Source: Oreohelix idahoensis (lineage: Eukaryota > Mollusca > Gastropoda > Stylommatophora > Oreohelicidae). Taken from it: 64,000 bases of DNA. Each line of letters starts with the position of its first letter. Position 1 is the first letter of the stretch. Of this stretch, positions 21,850 to 34,549 are shown one piece after another. Where the stretch lies: NCBI GenBank assembly GCA_024509875.1, contig JAMPIV010008044.1:22568-86567 (forward strand), written 5' to 3'. The position numbers and the translations under genes are program-made. The notes under the pieces were generated by a model that saw only the letters and a list, made by a program, of their open reading frames with translations, had not been told where the DNA came from and searched no databases.

Positions 21850-24164
21850 AAAAAACCAGACTTATAGACAGATAGGTATACACACACAAGTGTACATCTC
21901 TGTCTGTGTGAAATAATTTTTGGTCTTTAACATATCAGAAATGTTCCACCTTTGTCTGATTCCAGTCTGATTCACAAACACTTGCGTTTATGAAGGAGTC
22001 TTTGTGCTTTACTACAGTATGGTTTGACAATTGTTGTGATATTAAAATAATATAAATAGTCCGCCCCCGCGATATAGCCACGTGGAAGCAAAGACAAAGA
22101 TATTATTTTAGACCCCCGCTCTCTTTTATGAGAAACACGCAAAGTATTCAACTTCCTTTTTATTTCTCGAGAAACCCCATATCGATTGGTAATTATTCCC
22201 AGTCGCGCGAAGTGTTCAAATCTCATTTGGTTCACGTGCAGCTGGGTCCACGCGTTCGCTGAACAAAGTAAGCGTAACCAACTATGAATTTTTCATCGGA
22301 AGAATAACAGGACCCATGTGAATTTTTAAACGCTCGAGATTGATTTGTTCTTTCTTTCGACCAGCAGCGCCAGGTAGCAATTACGTTGCTTTGTTTTGAA
22401 AGCAGGTGGACACCGCGATCTATATATCGAATCAAAAAATGAGTCATCAACAGTCTGAGCTGTGGCAAGCCGCTTTGTTTCAAACAACGACTCGCTGTCG
22501 TCCTTTCTTTTTGTTATAACGAAGATATACGTTTTATTAACGTGTTTGCTACACTAACCATGGTTGTTGGTTATAGCAGGGCGCCTGTCCTTTAATGTAA
22601 TATGTTGTTTGTATTTATACTATATTATCTCTAATAGGGATCTTTCCTTGTGTAGTTCAGTATTGTTTTTACGAACAGAAACAAACAAAAAGACAAACAC
22701 ACATATAAACATCCGAGTTTATATTTTTGTTAAAACAGAGATAGAAATAAACTCTGCCCTTTCTTTTTGTTATAACGAAGATATACGCAACGTTTTTTTA
22801 TTTTAACTTTTTATATTATTTATTTTTTAAATGTTAGTTATTTGTAGTTATTGTGCTTCTTTGTGGTATCAGCTTCTGAGTACAGAAATGCCCCTCTCCT
22901 TTCTTGTTTCACGAAAGATAAAAACTAGCAACAATGAAAGCAAAGTTATGCTTTGTAAACCCGCTCTCCTTTTTTGTTATCACAGAAACGCGCCAAGTTC
23001 TCAAAGGCAATTTTTTCACAAGTTATCGAGCTACCCACCCGTTGCAAGTTGTAAGTATCACGGACAATTTTTTCAAAAACCCACCGAAACAGTAATAACA
23101 CGTAATTATTTTTTCTTTGGTAAAACAAATTATATTTTGGCGTGTACGAGTATCGATTTTGTAATTATGTTCCACTGTCAGAAAGTATTACACTCTGATG
23201 ATGCAATCGATGATGAGTCACCAGCAGACAGCGCTCTCTCAAACAAAGGAAAAAAGTAAGGTGTGGCATTTAATAATAGCATTTTCTTAACAATATGCTA
23301 AAGAACAAAAACGAACATATCGTTCATTCTCCAAGCCTTTTAACACTGCCTAGTGCATATACAAATATATTTTTTTTTAATACATAAATGTTATATATTT
23401 TAACTTCCTAGTGAAAAACAGACATATACAATAAAAAATAAGTCGGTTTGGGATATTTTCTTAACTTATCGAAAACAACCATATACACATTTAAAAAAAA
23501 TGACATGTAAGAATGGGAAGGATTTAACACCCTAACGAAAACACACACGAATACAAGCAAAGAACTAAAACTTTTATAATTTTTAAATAGAGAAATGACG
23601 TGTAGAAGTAAAAACTTTGCGTAGGGTTTTCTTTAACTTCCTACTGAAAAACAACACGAATACAGAAACAAACACACAGCCATATAAAAAATATATATAT
23701 TTTTTGGTTTAGAGAAATGACAGAGATATTTATTTATATTTAACACCCTAACACAAAACACGAATACAGAAACATAAATATATAAAAAAAAGCAACATAC
23801 GTTTCGTGGTAAGATTTCAACGGCTGGTTTTTCAGAAGGTTGGTCTCGAGGTCTGGTCTCAGACGTCTGTGTTCTTCGAGGGCTGTTGCTTGAATGACGA
23901 TAGTTGAGGGATTTCTGATTATATTCAGACAAAGCCTTGTCTCTCACAGAGGCACTGCGCATGCGCGCACGCGCACAAGCTGTCACGTGCGCAATCGATA
24001 ATTTCGCAGTGGTTTGCCACAACGGTCGGAAAGCGGAATCGATAATGCAATTTAGCATCGCAAAAAGACGAAGTTTCTTTAATTGGGTTCAGGTGTTCGT
24101 GAGGCCAGAGTTAATGGCGTTTTACGATCGAACTGTTGGACATTTCAACAAAGATTATCAAACT
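21850..24164. other. Polinton interior with no recognised gene
   Basis: Several short open frames exist on both strands (for example 22831-23259 plus and 21972-22235 minus), but I recognise no domain in any of them. The region has repeated 30-bp motifs (22502-22531 and 22758-22787, with weaker variants) and a GC-rich CpG-containing patch at 23955-23990. It may hold decayed Polinton genes. Confidence 0.35.
22502..22787 (+). repeat. Two exact 30-bp direct repeats
   Basis: CCTTTCTTTTTGTTATAACG followed by AAGATATACG occurs at 22502-22531 and again, unchanged, at 22758-22787. Weaker variants lie at about 22890-22925 and 22963-22997, and in inverted sense near 22112-22140. Confidence 0.75.
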
Positions 24165-24262
24165 AGAACTATGCTTTTTAGTTAAGATATAACTAAGTGT
24201 CTCCAGTGTGAATTTGTGTGTCCGTGACAGTGTTTGTCTGTTAGTGTGATAGTATATATAAG
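24165..24262 (+). promoter_or_regulatory. Candidate promoter block, similar to 34550-34648
   Basis: The block contains GAACTATGCTTTTTAGTTAA, then ACGTGTCTCC-like and TGTCCGT-like pieces, and ends with TATATAAG. The same order recurs at 34550-34648, ending GTATATAAAA. Two copies of one regulatory region within the Polinton would fit this, but it is inferred from similarity and the TATA-like box only. Confidence 0.35.
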
Positions 24263-24418
24263 CAGAACTTAACATTGTAACGCTTTGTAAAAAAATGATA
24301 TTGTATATTAAACGTTATCTTTAAAAACCAAATATTATACTACACACATTTCTTGTTTTTATATATATGGTCTGTTGACTAAAAAAAATAATGCGGCAAA
24401 CATTCGAGTATTAGTGAT

Positions 24419-25468
24419 TGTTAGAGTCATTGTATGGCCGCCATTTCTGTTAGGTTTGTTTTGAGGGTGGTGAGACTGTCACTTCTGACCATAACGCGAA
24501 TTGATTCATTTTTGAAAACAAAGTAGTAATCAATCAAATAACACTGCCAACAATGGGCACATCAATGAATGTCCAGACGGTATACAGTTCATTCAATTTA
24601 TTTGACATCATACGATTGACTAGACGAACATGTTTGAACTGATCACTCGATGGACTATTACAAACTGAACAGTTGATAAGTCAGTGATTGCTAGGACATA
24701 TAGTTTATTGACATGGACATACGAAGAAACCACAATACAGTTAACGTAGGTTTCATAGGTACAAAAATTACAGTTAGTCAATTCCATAAGATAATCTCTT
24801 TGGTAATGTCAGACTTGTTATACAATATTTATAACATGGCATCCAAGTAAATAAATGAGGCAGTTATATTCGATAGGTCACCTTTCAATATCCTATGACC
24901 TTGGCAATGACGGAGATCCTTATTAGGTCTTCGATATCATTTAATGTTCCAGTACTACGTATTTCCTTTTGGTACTGGCCTCTTACTTCAATCAATGATG
25001 AGTTACAATAATACATATTCCTGCCAACGACCTTTCGTGGCATTAACGCTTAGATATAGCAAATACTTGAGTCACCTCTTCTTTACGTAGTAAGTCTTCT
25101 TAACGGCCGAATAATGATACATATAATTAATAATCCTGAGCCAATCCTGGATACTCCTAATGGCAGGAATCCGTCGGATTGAAAATATACCTTATAAGTT
25201 CAAGTAGGACTCCATTTTTGGAACCTTATTGAGGTTCCAACTAGACGACCATACAAGAGGAACAATACAAGAAAATCACCGGGTAAAAAAAAGTATAAAT
25301 GACCAAGGTCCCCTCAAATACGACCATTGGTCAACTAGACGCAAACTCTAAAGAGGAAACATTACAATAATGGGATAGTTATCATACCTTGCATTCTCTC
25401 CCGAAAAATCACCGGTATATAAATGACCACATTAGGTACCTCTGCTTCCTGAAAGCAACGGACGGTCA
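24419..25468 (-). repeat. 3' LTR of retrotransposon 1
   Basis: It starts TGTTAGAGTC and ends GGTCA. It aligns with 32791-33600 through GTTTGAACTGATCACTCGAT-like, CATATAGTTTATTGACATGG, ACGAAGAAAC and TACCTCTGC blocks. It is about 240 bp longer than the partner. Confidence 0.6.
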
Positions 25469-26752
25469 TATAAAGAATAAATACTCCCGCAACACGGGTT
25501 CGAACGCCACAAATCAATGGACTGATTTGGGAACCCAACTTCAACCACCCAGCTATGACGTAGACTCCTCTTTGGCAACACGTGCGGGCGGGGTAACCCA
25601 TACTCCCATTAGTGCACAACCGTGCGCTAAGGAAATCAAACCTCCCCAAAATACTTAATCATGTAATTTTTTGCGTAAAGTTTATTACAGAGGTAGGACC
25701 ACATATTAATAAATATGAGACTACCCTCATCTGTAAAAGACTATAAAGGCCTACGAAAAGAAGGCTACAGTTTCCTTACCAATCCTCCCAAAAAAATTAA
25801 TTATATTAATTTTTTATTCTTTAGCACTCGTCCACTCGACCTGATTTGGAACAATATTTTTTATAAAATATAAACATTGTGGTATAATCATAAAAAAATG
25901 ACATAGAATCATTAAAAAAACATAAATATGAAAATTAAGTCAACTCAAATAAACAAAAAGTATGCATAAAAGCATAATCCACAATTGACCACCTTTGGTC
26001 AACAATGTGGTAAATGAAAAAAAAATCATGTATTAAAATATTGAATTAAACCGAATAAACACTGCAAATGAAAAGAAAATGTAAAAACCAATGAATAAAC
26101 AGAAAAGAGATGAATATGTCTTAAAATGACAAGTGCAAAAAAAAATGAAAAAATACAATTTAAACACACATGTATAGATCATCTACACACTTAACCGTGT
26201 ATCTAAATTTCCTGTGTGGTACTAATTAAAGTACTAATGTTAAATCACTGCTCTTAAAGAGTGATAAATATTAAATTTCGACAATCTAATTAAATATTTC
26301 ATAGTGACCTAAACTTAATTCTTATTACTAATTATTCTAAGTATCAAGGTTACTAATCCACCGAACTATTATTTAAAATATATTTTTTTAGAATTGTCCT
26401 AGTTTAGAATCGACAAGAAAATCCTTAGATTAGAAAGTTCCATGTCCTGTTAGGAAATAAGTTTAAAATTATACCAAGTTCCGTTCCATGAAAAACAACC
26501 AATTGTTCGCAATGTTATTTCGTTAACTAAAAAATATAATCCCTTTCCAATGTTATTCTCTCTTCAATATCATAAGTAAGTGAATGTTATTTTCACAAAT
26601 ATAGTAATATACTTCAACGTTCCATGTTCTTTTACTACATAATCATTGTAGATTTCAACTTGACTGAATGTTAATGATCCTTATCCACAAGTAAAAAGTT
26701 TCAATAGATGAACTGTCTGTGTAGAAGTACAGTTCTATGCAGTGCGTAGTTG
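25469..26752. other. AT-rich non-coding 3' part of retrotransposon 1
   Basis: The stretch lies between the end of pol and the 3' LTR. It is very AT-rich, with no open frame of interest and no envelope-like gene. Some of 25469-25700 might belong to the LTR. Confidence 0.5.
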
Positions 26753-27514
26753 CTAACTTGATTCATTCGGACATCTCGACAAAATGTCAGCGAGAACATT
26801 CTGAGTACCAGGAATGGATCGTATTGTAAAACTATAGGGCTGGAGTGCGATCGCATACCTAGTAGATTTGGCAGATTTCACATCTTTCGTGTTGAGAGCA
26901 GTAAGTGCTTTCTGGTCTGATTCCACAATAAAGTGCGAGCCAAGCAGATATCTCTGGAGTTTTGTTATTGACCAAACAAGTGAAAGAAGTTCCTTATCTA
27001 GGACTGAGTAATTTTGTTCAGTCGGAGTTAACTTCCGTAATACATAGAGAACTGGATGCAAGGTGCCATCATATTCTTGTAGTAATACGCTTCCAATGCC
27101 GTAATTAGATGCATCACTGCGTAAAACAAACGGTAAATTAGCATTAGGCAACCTTAAAACAGGAGCATCCGAAAAAAATTTCTTTATTATATCCAACGCG
27201 ATTTGATGTTCGTTAGACCACCGAATCACGTTAGCTGCACCCTTTCTCAGCAAGGAAGAAAAAGGAGCAGTTATAGTAGACAAGTGAGGAATGAACTTAG
27301 AATAGAACTGTATTAGTCCCAAAAGTGATCTAACTTGTTTTTTTGTCTTAGGTACTGAGATGTTTAGAATCTTAGAGACGTTACTGTCCTCAGTATACAT
27401 CAAACCATGACCTATACTATGGCCTAGAAAGGAGATGTCATGAAAACCGACAAATGCCTTTGAAGGTTTTGCTGTTAAGTTATAATCCCGTAAAGTAGAA
27501 AGTAAAGCTTTCAA
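26753..27514 (-). pseudogene. Retrotransposon 1 pol: RT end and RNase H
   Basis: This minus-strand frame continues RT directly after an in-frame TGA that follows DEHIQ. It has the RT thumb block FLGHSIG. RNase H residues are in place: D in RSDASNYGIG, E in DKELLSLVW, D in VESDQKAL, and D in VLADILSR. It ends at 26753. Only one stop codon separates it from the preceding frame, so the original protein was continuous. Confidence 0.9.
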
Positions 27515-29152
27515 TCATTGAATATGTTCATCCCAAGAGTTACTGAAAAGACAGATGTCATCTATGTAAGTAATGACATCGGGACGATGAGATAGTATGC
27601 GGCGCATCATGCGTACGAAGGTAGCTGGCGCATTTACTAATCCAAATGGCATAAAATTCCATTGGAATAGACCCCGTGGTGTCGAGAAAGCGGTGAATGG
27701 CTTTGCTTTTGGTGTGAGTGGCACTTGCCAGTAGCCCTTAGAGAGGTCAAATTTCGAAAAGAATGTAGCATGGGCTAATTTCACCAATAAGTCATCTAAG
27801 AGAGGTAAAGGTTCCGCATCGAATTTTGTAACTTTGTTTAATTTCCTGTAATCAACGCAAAGACGAATATTGTTGTCTTTCTTCCTAATGATCACCATAG
27901 ATGAAGAGTATGGTGATGAAGATGGTTCAATTATATTTAATTGAAGCATCTCATCCAATTCTTTATCAACCTTATCACGAATGTGTAAGGGAATAGGATA
28001 TGGGCGAACTCGAATAGGCGTATCGTCAGTCAGAATAATGTCATGTTGGATGACTGACGTATGACCTGGGATGTCAGTGAGGACATCCTCATACGAGTGT
28101 AGAATATTAGAGACTTGCTGACGTTGATCAGCCGAAAGAGTAGATGAGATAGTAACATCATTCCAGTTCTCAGTGGAATGAAGTGGTACAACTGGTATTG
28201 GCAGTTGTACATCATCGAAAGAAGATTCTTCTTCTTGGATGACTGACAAACTAGAATAGTGTTGAATAGGAGGTGTAGGATCGTCAGTTGCCTGGAACAC
28301 TGACTGTAGATAATCAGGACGTGAGTAATACTCCTTCAACATGTTAATGTGGAAGGTTTTATGTTTGCCATTAACATCAACGATGTAGTCGACATCGGAT
28401 ATTCTTGAGATGATCCTGAAAGGACCTCTCCAGGTAATTAAAAGACGATTGTTATGCGCAGGGAGTAATACAAAAGCTTCATCACCAGGTATGAGCTGAT
28501 CCCAGTCTTGGGGATGGTCTTGAGTCATCTTACCCAACAACTGCTTGAGTGTCCTATTGAGACGCTCAATTAACCCATTTGACATCGGATGATAAATAGA
28601 ACTAAGAGATCTGTCTATACCTAATGTCTTCATAACTTGAGACATGGATTCAGAAATGAACTGAACCCCATGATCCGACAAGATTTTCCGTGGAAAACCA
28701 ATGCGTGAGAAGATTAACATCAATGCCTCTGCTACACTGGCAGATGAAGTGTTCTTGAGAGGGATGGCCTCAGGCCAACGAGTGCACATATCAATGCACG
28801 TAAGAATATGCGTATGCCCTCTAGCAGATGGAAGCATTGGACCAATAATGTCAATGGCCATTTTATCAAATGGTCTAATCGGGATGTCCGCAGCTTGAAT
28901 AGGAGCCGCATGAAATGGACCCCGTACCTTAACTTCTTGACATATCAAACAGGACCGACAATAGAGAGTAACATCTCTATGGACGCCTGGCCAGTAGAAT
29001 GCCGAAAGCACTCTGGATTTGGTACGCGAAAAACCCATATGGCCCGCACATTGCGAGTCATGCGCATGTCGTAATATACGAGATCTCATACAGGATGGGA
29101 CAAGAATCTGAGAACATAAGGATAAATCCTTTTCCCGTATAACTCTAACCAA
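27515..29152 (-). pseudogene. Retrotransposon 1 pol: integrase followed by reverse transcriptase
   Basis: An open frame of 545 codons. Integrase comes first: HHCC zinc-binding residues H31, H38, C68 and C71, then catalytic D101 (AIDIIGP), D160 (LSDHGVQF) and E196 (GLIERLNR). D160 and E196 are 35 residues apart, as in DD35E. Right after DWDQLIPG (about 222) the frame jumps to FVLLPAHNN, so about 100 residues of the integrase C-terminal part are deleted in frame. A GPF module (WRGPFRII) follows at 241. RT then occupies about 345-545 with D469 (KFDLSKGY) and D531/D532 (YIDD). Integrase before RT is opposite to ordinary Ty3/Gypsy. The deletion and the terminal stop make it inactive. Confidence 0.9.
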
Positions 29153-29221
29153 AATCCCATTTTTAAGTATAAAGTCATGACTAGATTTTGCAAGTTTGTT
29201 GCTTGTATTCTTATTGTTAAC

Positions 29222-29770
29222 CTACTGAAAGAATTCTTTTAATGAATTATCATTCTTTTGCAATGTTGCAAACAACTCCCGTGAAATAGGAGCATCATCA
29301 TCACAAGTGGTATGAACTGTAGGTTCAATAGGTGTATCATGCGACATATTAGTAGCTTGCGCTCTAGTCACTACTGCATTTGCAGTTTGAATATGTCGCT
29401 CTTCCCATTCAGCTAATTTGCTGTGGTGTACACTCTTTAATACCATGTATGCGACCAAGGATAACAATCACAAATTGGGTTAGGGAAGAAGACATGCTTG
29501 GATCTTTCCTGAAAAGAAAGGTGTATGAAGATCAATAATAGCAGTGGCAAATGTTTCAATTGTGCCACCAAACCTCACACACTTGACAACCCGGCCCGTG
29601 GCACAACTTGGGTTGATCAGCGAAGTCCGTACACCGATTGTGGTACAACCTGAGTCAAATAGAAGAGAGCATGAAATATTATTGACAAATCCCTTGTTAA
29701 ACTTAAGAGAGCCCTGTCCCTGATGTACTGACGCAGCAGTGGCCGTACAGACAGCAGGTAGGCTAGGCAA
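29222..29770 (-). pseudogene. Retrotransposon 1 protease region
   Basis: The minus-strand frame from 29770 contains LLFDSGCTTIGVR, an aspartic protease active site (DSG, where DTG is also common). It is followed by a second frame, 29467-29222, with HSKLAEWEERHIQTANAVVT and an acidic linker leading toward integrase. A frameshift near 29470 separates the two. The protease would process the gag-pol product. Confidence 0.7.
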
Positions 29771-30925
29771 GGTATGTCCGCAACGCAGCGTCGTGATCGC
29801 CTTAGGCTGGAAAAGAGTCGAGCATTCTGTGACAATCTTTCACCTGAGAACAATCTAGAGAACAAGGACATAGCATTGTGAGTTGTTCAGCTACTTTACC
29901 CTGGTTCAATGTTACGCCTGTGTATCATTAAAAGTCAACATTAGAAATGGTCTACCCATAATTACTCGACGATCTATCTCGTCGGCAGCGATCGATTGTG
30001 AATTTTTTTTTGTCATTTTAAAATTTGCCATAATTGTCGTTTCTGCTAGAGTTAAAATTTAGATTAGTCCGATAATTTGTAGAATGATCGTTATGATGTT
30101 GGATAAATGGTTTTATTTACAAAAAATTGTCTATTTTTTTTTTTTGCGGACCCTGAGATCTTGATCTCCAGTTTTGTTTATTATAATGTCCTTGACTATT
30201 TTTAAAATAATTGTTACCAAAAATCTCGCGAATCTGTGAGTTTGGTTTCAAAGAAACATTAAATGGAGCAGATTGTGAAAATTGCTCCCTTTGTAAAAGT
30301 TATCATTGTTGAAATTATGTCATTATTTCCCTTATTGGCACTATACTGTCAGCACTAAAAAGAACGATTGCGTGATGAAAATTGTTTTGTGTTGTGCTGC
30401 AAAAGCAACAGGCAATTCATTCTTTATCTGCGCATTAACTCGTTTTTGTTATCCATGGTTGGGTGAGCAGTGCAAAAATTTTAGATGCATGTTCTTCTAA
30501 ATTTTTCATAGATAAAGGTTTCCGTTCGTGTAAAAATGCGAGAAATGTAGGGTTTTACCGACGAAAGTACCTTTATCGCGCATCAGTAAATCAAAGAGAC
30601 CTTCATATGACTTTTCAATTTTTGGATAATTCGATCCATCATTTCTAATGTTAGTCGTATCTGTGACAGAAAATCACTAAAATTTCTGCCAGATTGAGGT
30701 AGTAATGTGTGTGAAATCTCAAAACGATATTCGTTTTCTGTCATTTGAAATTTTTGCAGAAGTGCTGCTCTAAGAGCATTGTAGTCATTTTTTTCTCACC
30801 AATGCTGGTGGTATGATAAACTGCTAATGCATCTCCTGTAAGTAATCTGGATAAATATGTACAGTATAGAGCTTATCCACGTTTATAAGTCCCACAAGTG
30901 CCTCAAACCTATCCAGGGAAGAATA
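29771..30925 (-). pseudogene. Retrotransposon 1 gag body, heavily decayed
   Basis: No long frame survives. Short minus-strand pieces resembling a gag capsid region are scattered among stops and frameshifts, between the coiled-coil start and the protease. Boundaries are by position only. Confidence 0.4.
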
Positions 30926-31654
30926 TCACGTGTCATCAGACGGGGGATTAAATTTTGGTAATTTAAGGTGAATTTCCTTAAACTTCTCATGTCTGGATGA
31001 AGTTTGGCTTTCAAAAGTTCTCTGCGAATTAGCTTCCTGAGTTAACCTACGTCTCTCATATTCTGACTCTGCTAATTTCAGTTCATGCTGTCGTTTTCTT
31101 TCATTCTCTTCCATCTCAAGCTGAAGTCGTTTTGTGTTTTGTTCAGCTATTAATCTTCTTTCTTGCATTTCTTTTTGTTTAACTTCCATTTCTTTTTCAG
31201 CTATTAATCTTTTTTCTTCCATTTCTTTTTGTTTAACTTCCATTTCAATTCTAAGTCTTTCTTCAGACTCCTTTTGCTTCTGTTCTGCTTCTCGCAGAAA
31301 TCGTTTCTCTTCTAATTCAGCGGCTAATCTCATTTTTTTCTCATCTTCCTCAGCAGTTAATCTCATTTTTTTCTCATCTTCCTCAGCAGTTAATCTCATT
31401 TTTTTCTCATTCTCCTCAGCCTCAATCCGTTTCTGATCTGCCTCAAATTTCATCTTCTTCTCATGTTCCTCAGCCTCAATCCGTTTCTGATCTGCCTCAA
31501 ATTTCAAATTTTCCAAACGTAAAGTTTCTAACCTTCTCTGATCAGCTTCTATTTCTTGAGCTTTCTTATATTCTGACAGTGCAAATGCTTTAGCTTCATC
31601 AGGAGCCATCTGAAGAGCTTTTGCTTGCTTAATGAAATAATCTAGTGAATACAT
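30926..31654 (-). pseudogene. Retrotransposon 1 gag N-terminus, coiled coil
   Basis: 242 open codons starting MYSLDYFIKQAKAL. Residues about 30-215 are almost entirely Glu/Lys/Arg with regular Leu/Met. They include internal repeats of FEADQKRIEAEE (two copies) and KKMRLTAEEDE (two to three copies), a strong coiled-coil signature. The gags of the other two LTR elements start with the same kind of coil, supporting a shared family design. The frame ends in FNPPSDDT, just before the capsid part should start. Confidence 0.7.
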
Positions 31655-32760
31655 TATGCTTTATAAGTAGTCACAGTACTCTTGATTTATAAAAATGATA
31701 ATTAATCAATATAAATTGGTTAACCTTGTTATTATAACAAGTGTTCTTCGTTCCTGTCCTTAGAACGGTATAATGTTATCATATAATTATTAAATATGTT
31801 ATTAATCAATAAATTTATGTAATCAAATGTCATGAAATGAACAACGAGAAAGACACTAGAAACATAACCGACAAGACATGATAAAATGGACGGGTGAACA
31901 CAATCGTAGAAATCAAAAAAATAAAAATGTATAACTAAAGTAGAATATCGTAAAAATATACGACGATAACTACGATCAGATAATTAACGGTACAATTGAC
32001 AACACAGTGTAAAAAACATAAGTTTTGTAAAAAAAACTAAACGACAGGAAAGGTGAGATGACAATAATCACATACAAAATTCATCATAAAACTAAGGTAC
32101 AAGTAAAAATAGCTACCAAAAACAACAAGTAAACGTGACACTACAGCTAAAACAGACAGAGTGTCACAGACCACCAGACACACAGTGGACCTAGAATCCT
32201 TCTACGCTCACGACCGTAGGAACATTCCACCTGCGGGAAGTCTGCAAAATAATGTCCTACAGAACGTCTGACGAAGAGCCCGAATTAACTTCGAGATGGA
32301 TCTCGTTCGTCCAGATTCTACCTCCCAACCCTTCCCGCGAAAGAATACACAAAACATAACAAATAACATAGAAAATATATTATCTATATGGACATTTAAG
32401 GCACAGCTAATTGTAATAAAGTGTAATAACGGATACAAAGTTATACTTAGCTCGCGTGCAGGTAAAATCAAAGTGCCTCGTCCCCGTGTAATGTACGTTA
32501 GAGGATGCAATACTTCGCTCTGCGTATATCAAACTAGCTCGCACGTAGTGCTGACGAAGAGGTGAGCAAGGCAGACGTCAGTCACTGTACAACCCGACAG
32601 TGAAGGTTGAATAGAGATGACCTTGAGAATCTTGTAAGGGTCAGTTGATTACAATGCATGTTGACAACAAGTTCCAACGTGACGATGAGGTCGCGGTGAA
32701 AGTACAGGTGCGTTGAAACGATGAATTTGCTTGAGTAAGAGCGGTTGAGATACTGAATGT

Positions 32761-32780
32761 CAAACCACGCTGGCGCACCA
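32761..32780 (-). other. Primer-binding site of retrotransposon 1
   Basis: On the minus strand TGGTGCGCCAGCGTGGTTTG lies 10 bases inside the 5' LTR. It starts with TGG, complementary to a tRNA CCA end. The exact tRNA is not identified. Confidence 0.5.
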
Positions 32781-32790
32781 ATCACTGAGT

Positions 32791-33600
32791 TGTTACGCCG
32801 TTTATGGTTAATGGTGTTGGTCTTTCCTTCACAACGCGAATGGCAAACTGAACGAAAATGTCAACAACAAACTGTTCTCCTCGATAAAACGGACTACAAC
32901 AGGTAGTGTGTTTGAACTGATTCACTTCGATGGTAAACTGGGGCAGTACATAAGCTCAGTGATTGCTGGACATATAGTTTATTGACATGGGCACATACGA
33001 AGAAACGATTACGATCATAGTTATAGGTTATAGGTACAAAAATGTCATACTTTGAAGTTGCTGATCATTCTTAGTTATTCTTCAAGTGATTAAGTCTGAT
33101 CCACACCCACAACAATCTATTCAGCTATTGAGTTCGGAATCGGCTAACCTCTCTTTACATCTATGCCACGACTTTGGCATTGAAGCATGTACGACATATA
33201 AAACATGTGCATAAGGTAAACAATATAACTTCTTCTACTCGTAGGAATTCTCCGTCTACGATCCAAATCTTAAAGGCAAGCGCCTCTGTAGATCCATTCT
33301 AGGAACATCTTAATTCTCCCGCTAGACTTAGTATTAGAGCGGCCTTTTTTCATACAGCATTAAAATAAGAAGTGGGACGATAACTCACGTGACATTCCTG
33401 ATATTGGTTTCGACCTGAAGACCAATACAGATCACTAGAATAAATGGCTTCCTTAAAAATGCCATTGAATACGAAATATAAAAAATTACTATCATGGACA
33501 CAAGCCAGTGCCATGTTTCCACTTCAAAACATGACGTCCAAACTACTCACCTAGGTTACCTCTGCGTCCCAAAACAACACTCAATGCTTTGTGCACGTCA
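32791..33600 (-). repeat. 5' LTR of retrotransposon 1
   Basis: It runs from TGTTACGCCG at 32791 to CACGTCA at 33600. It is similar in blocks to 24419-25468. The inner end is supported by the adjacent PBS; the outer end is less sure. Confidence 0.6.
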
Positions 33601-33702
33601 GTGAGTGAATCAATCGAACGCTCAAACAATATAACTACATAAAACTGGTGCGTACATTTGGCAGGACCGAAGACTACCCCCTTAGGTAATAAATGTACGT
33701 AA

Positions 33703-33724
33703 CATATATATATATATATATTAT

Positions 33725-33815
<91 letters not shown>
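33703..33815. repeat. (TA)n microsatellite
   Basis: About 113 bp of TA with two phase slips, just right of retrotransposon 1. Confidence 0.95.
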
Positions 33816-33819
<4 letters not shown>

Positions 33820-33835
33820 TTGACTAAAAACAAAT

Positions 33836-34175
33836 GAATAGTAAAAAAGTCACGTGATTGTGACTGAGTGATATTTGATGTGAATGGTAAAAAAAAGTCA
33901 CGTGATTGTGTGACTGAGTGAGTAACGAAGAGAGTGGTTCTCTGATGTTGAAAGCCACCAGACTTTTATATAAGAAAGTGTGAATGCGGCGAGTAACGAA
34001 GAAAGTGGTTCTCGTGATGTTACAACCAGACTTGCGTGTTTTACACCTGGTGTGAATGCGGCGATTAACACTTTTTAGAAAGTGGTTCTCACGTTGTTGA
34101 TTTTTAACACGTCGCAGGGAGTCTCACGTTGTTGATTTTTAACACGTCGCAGGGAGTCTCACGTTGAAAATAATA
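33836..34175. repeat. Cluster of short direct repeats in the Polinton
   Basis: Three repeat types lie in order. AAAGTCACGTGATTGTG...ACTGAGTGA occurs twice (about 33846 and 33894). GTAACGAAGARAGTGGTTCTC occurs twice, with a third diverged copy (about 33921, 33990 and 34076). ACGTTGTTGATTTTTAACAC plus GTCGCAGGGAGTCTC occurs twice in tandem (34093-34162), with the start of a third. CACGTG E-box-like sites recur in the first type. The role is unknown. Confidence 0.7.
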
Positions 34176-34549
34176 AAATAACTGCGTGTAAGTGTAATTT
34201 AATAAAACAGACAATGTTATTCTCTCTGTTTGTCACAAAACGGAGCGGACCGCGCTCGCGCCCGCGCAAACATATCCATAATGTCACACACGCACTGCGC
34301 GGACAAGCTTTCACAGACGTTGCCCCAAGCTTTCACGGTTGTGAGTCACGAAACATCGATTTTATTATTGCGTTCACCTTTTGCCCTCACCTGTTTGCAC
34401 CTTGTCACAAAAAAAAGAAGGAAAAACGATGTTTAAAATAATTGAGATAGTTATTTTGTTGGAGTCTTAGGTGGAAACAGAAAAATTTGTTACGCATACA
34501 CTATGTTGGGCTATCGAACTGTGACAGAGGGCCATACACAAAACTAACT

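Larger units (their letters stand above)
24419..33600 (-). mobile_element. LTR retrotransposon 1 (Gmr1-like), nested in the Polinton
   Basis: On the minus strand the order is 5' LTR (32791-33600), PBS, coiled-coil gag, protease, integrase, RT, RNase H, and 3' LTR (24419-25468). The LTRs are recognisable by shared blocks such as CATATAGTTTATTGACATGG but have diverged, so this is an old copy. Flanking GTGAT (24414-24418) and GTGAG (33601-33605) would be a one-mismatch 5-bp target duplication. Integrase preceding RT marks it as Gmr1-like. The outer LTR ends are approximate. Confidence 0.75.

Noticed and set aside
22500..23000. Regularly spaced repeats as a CRISPR-like array
   Set aside because: Only two exact repeats, irregular spacing, and a eukaryotic context.
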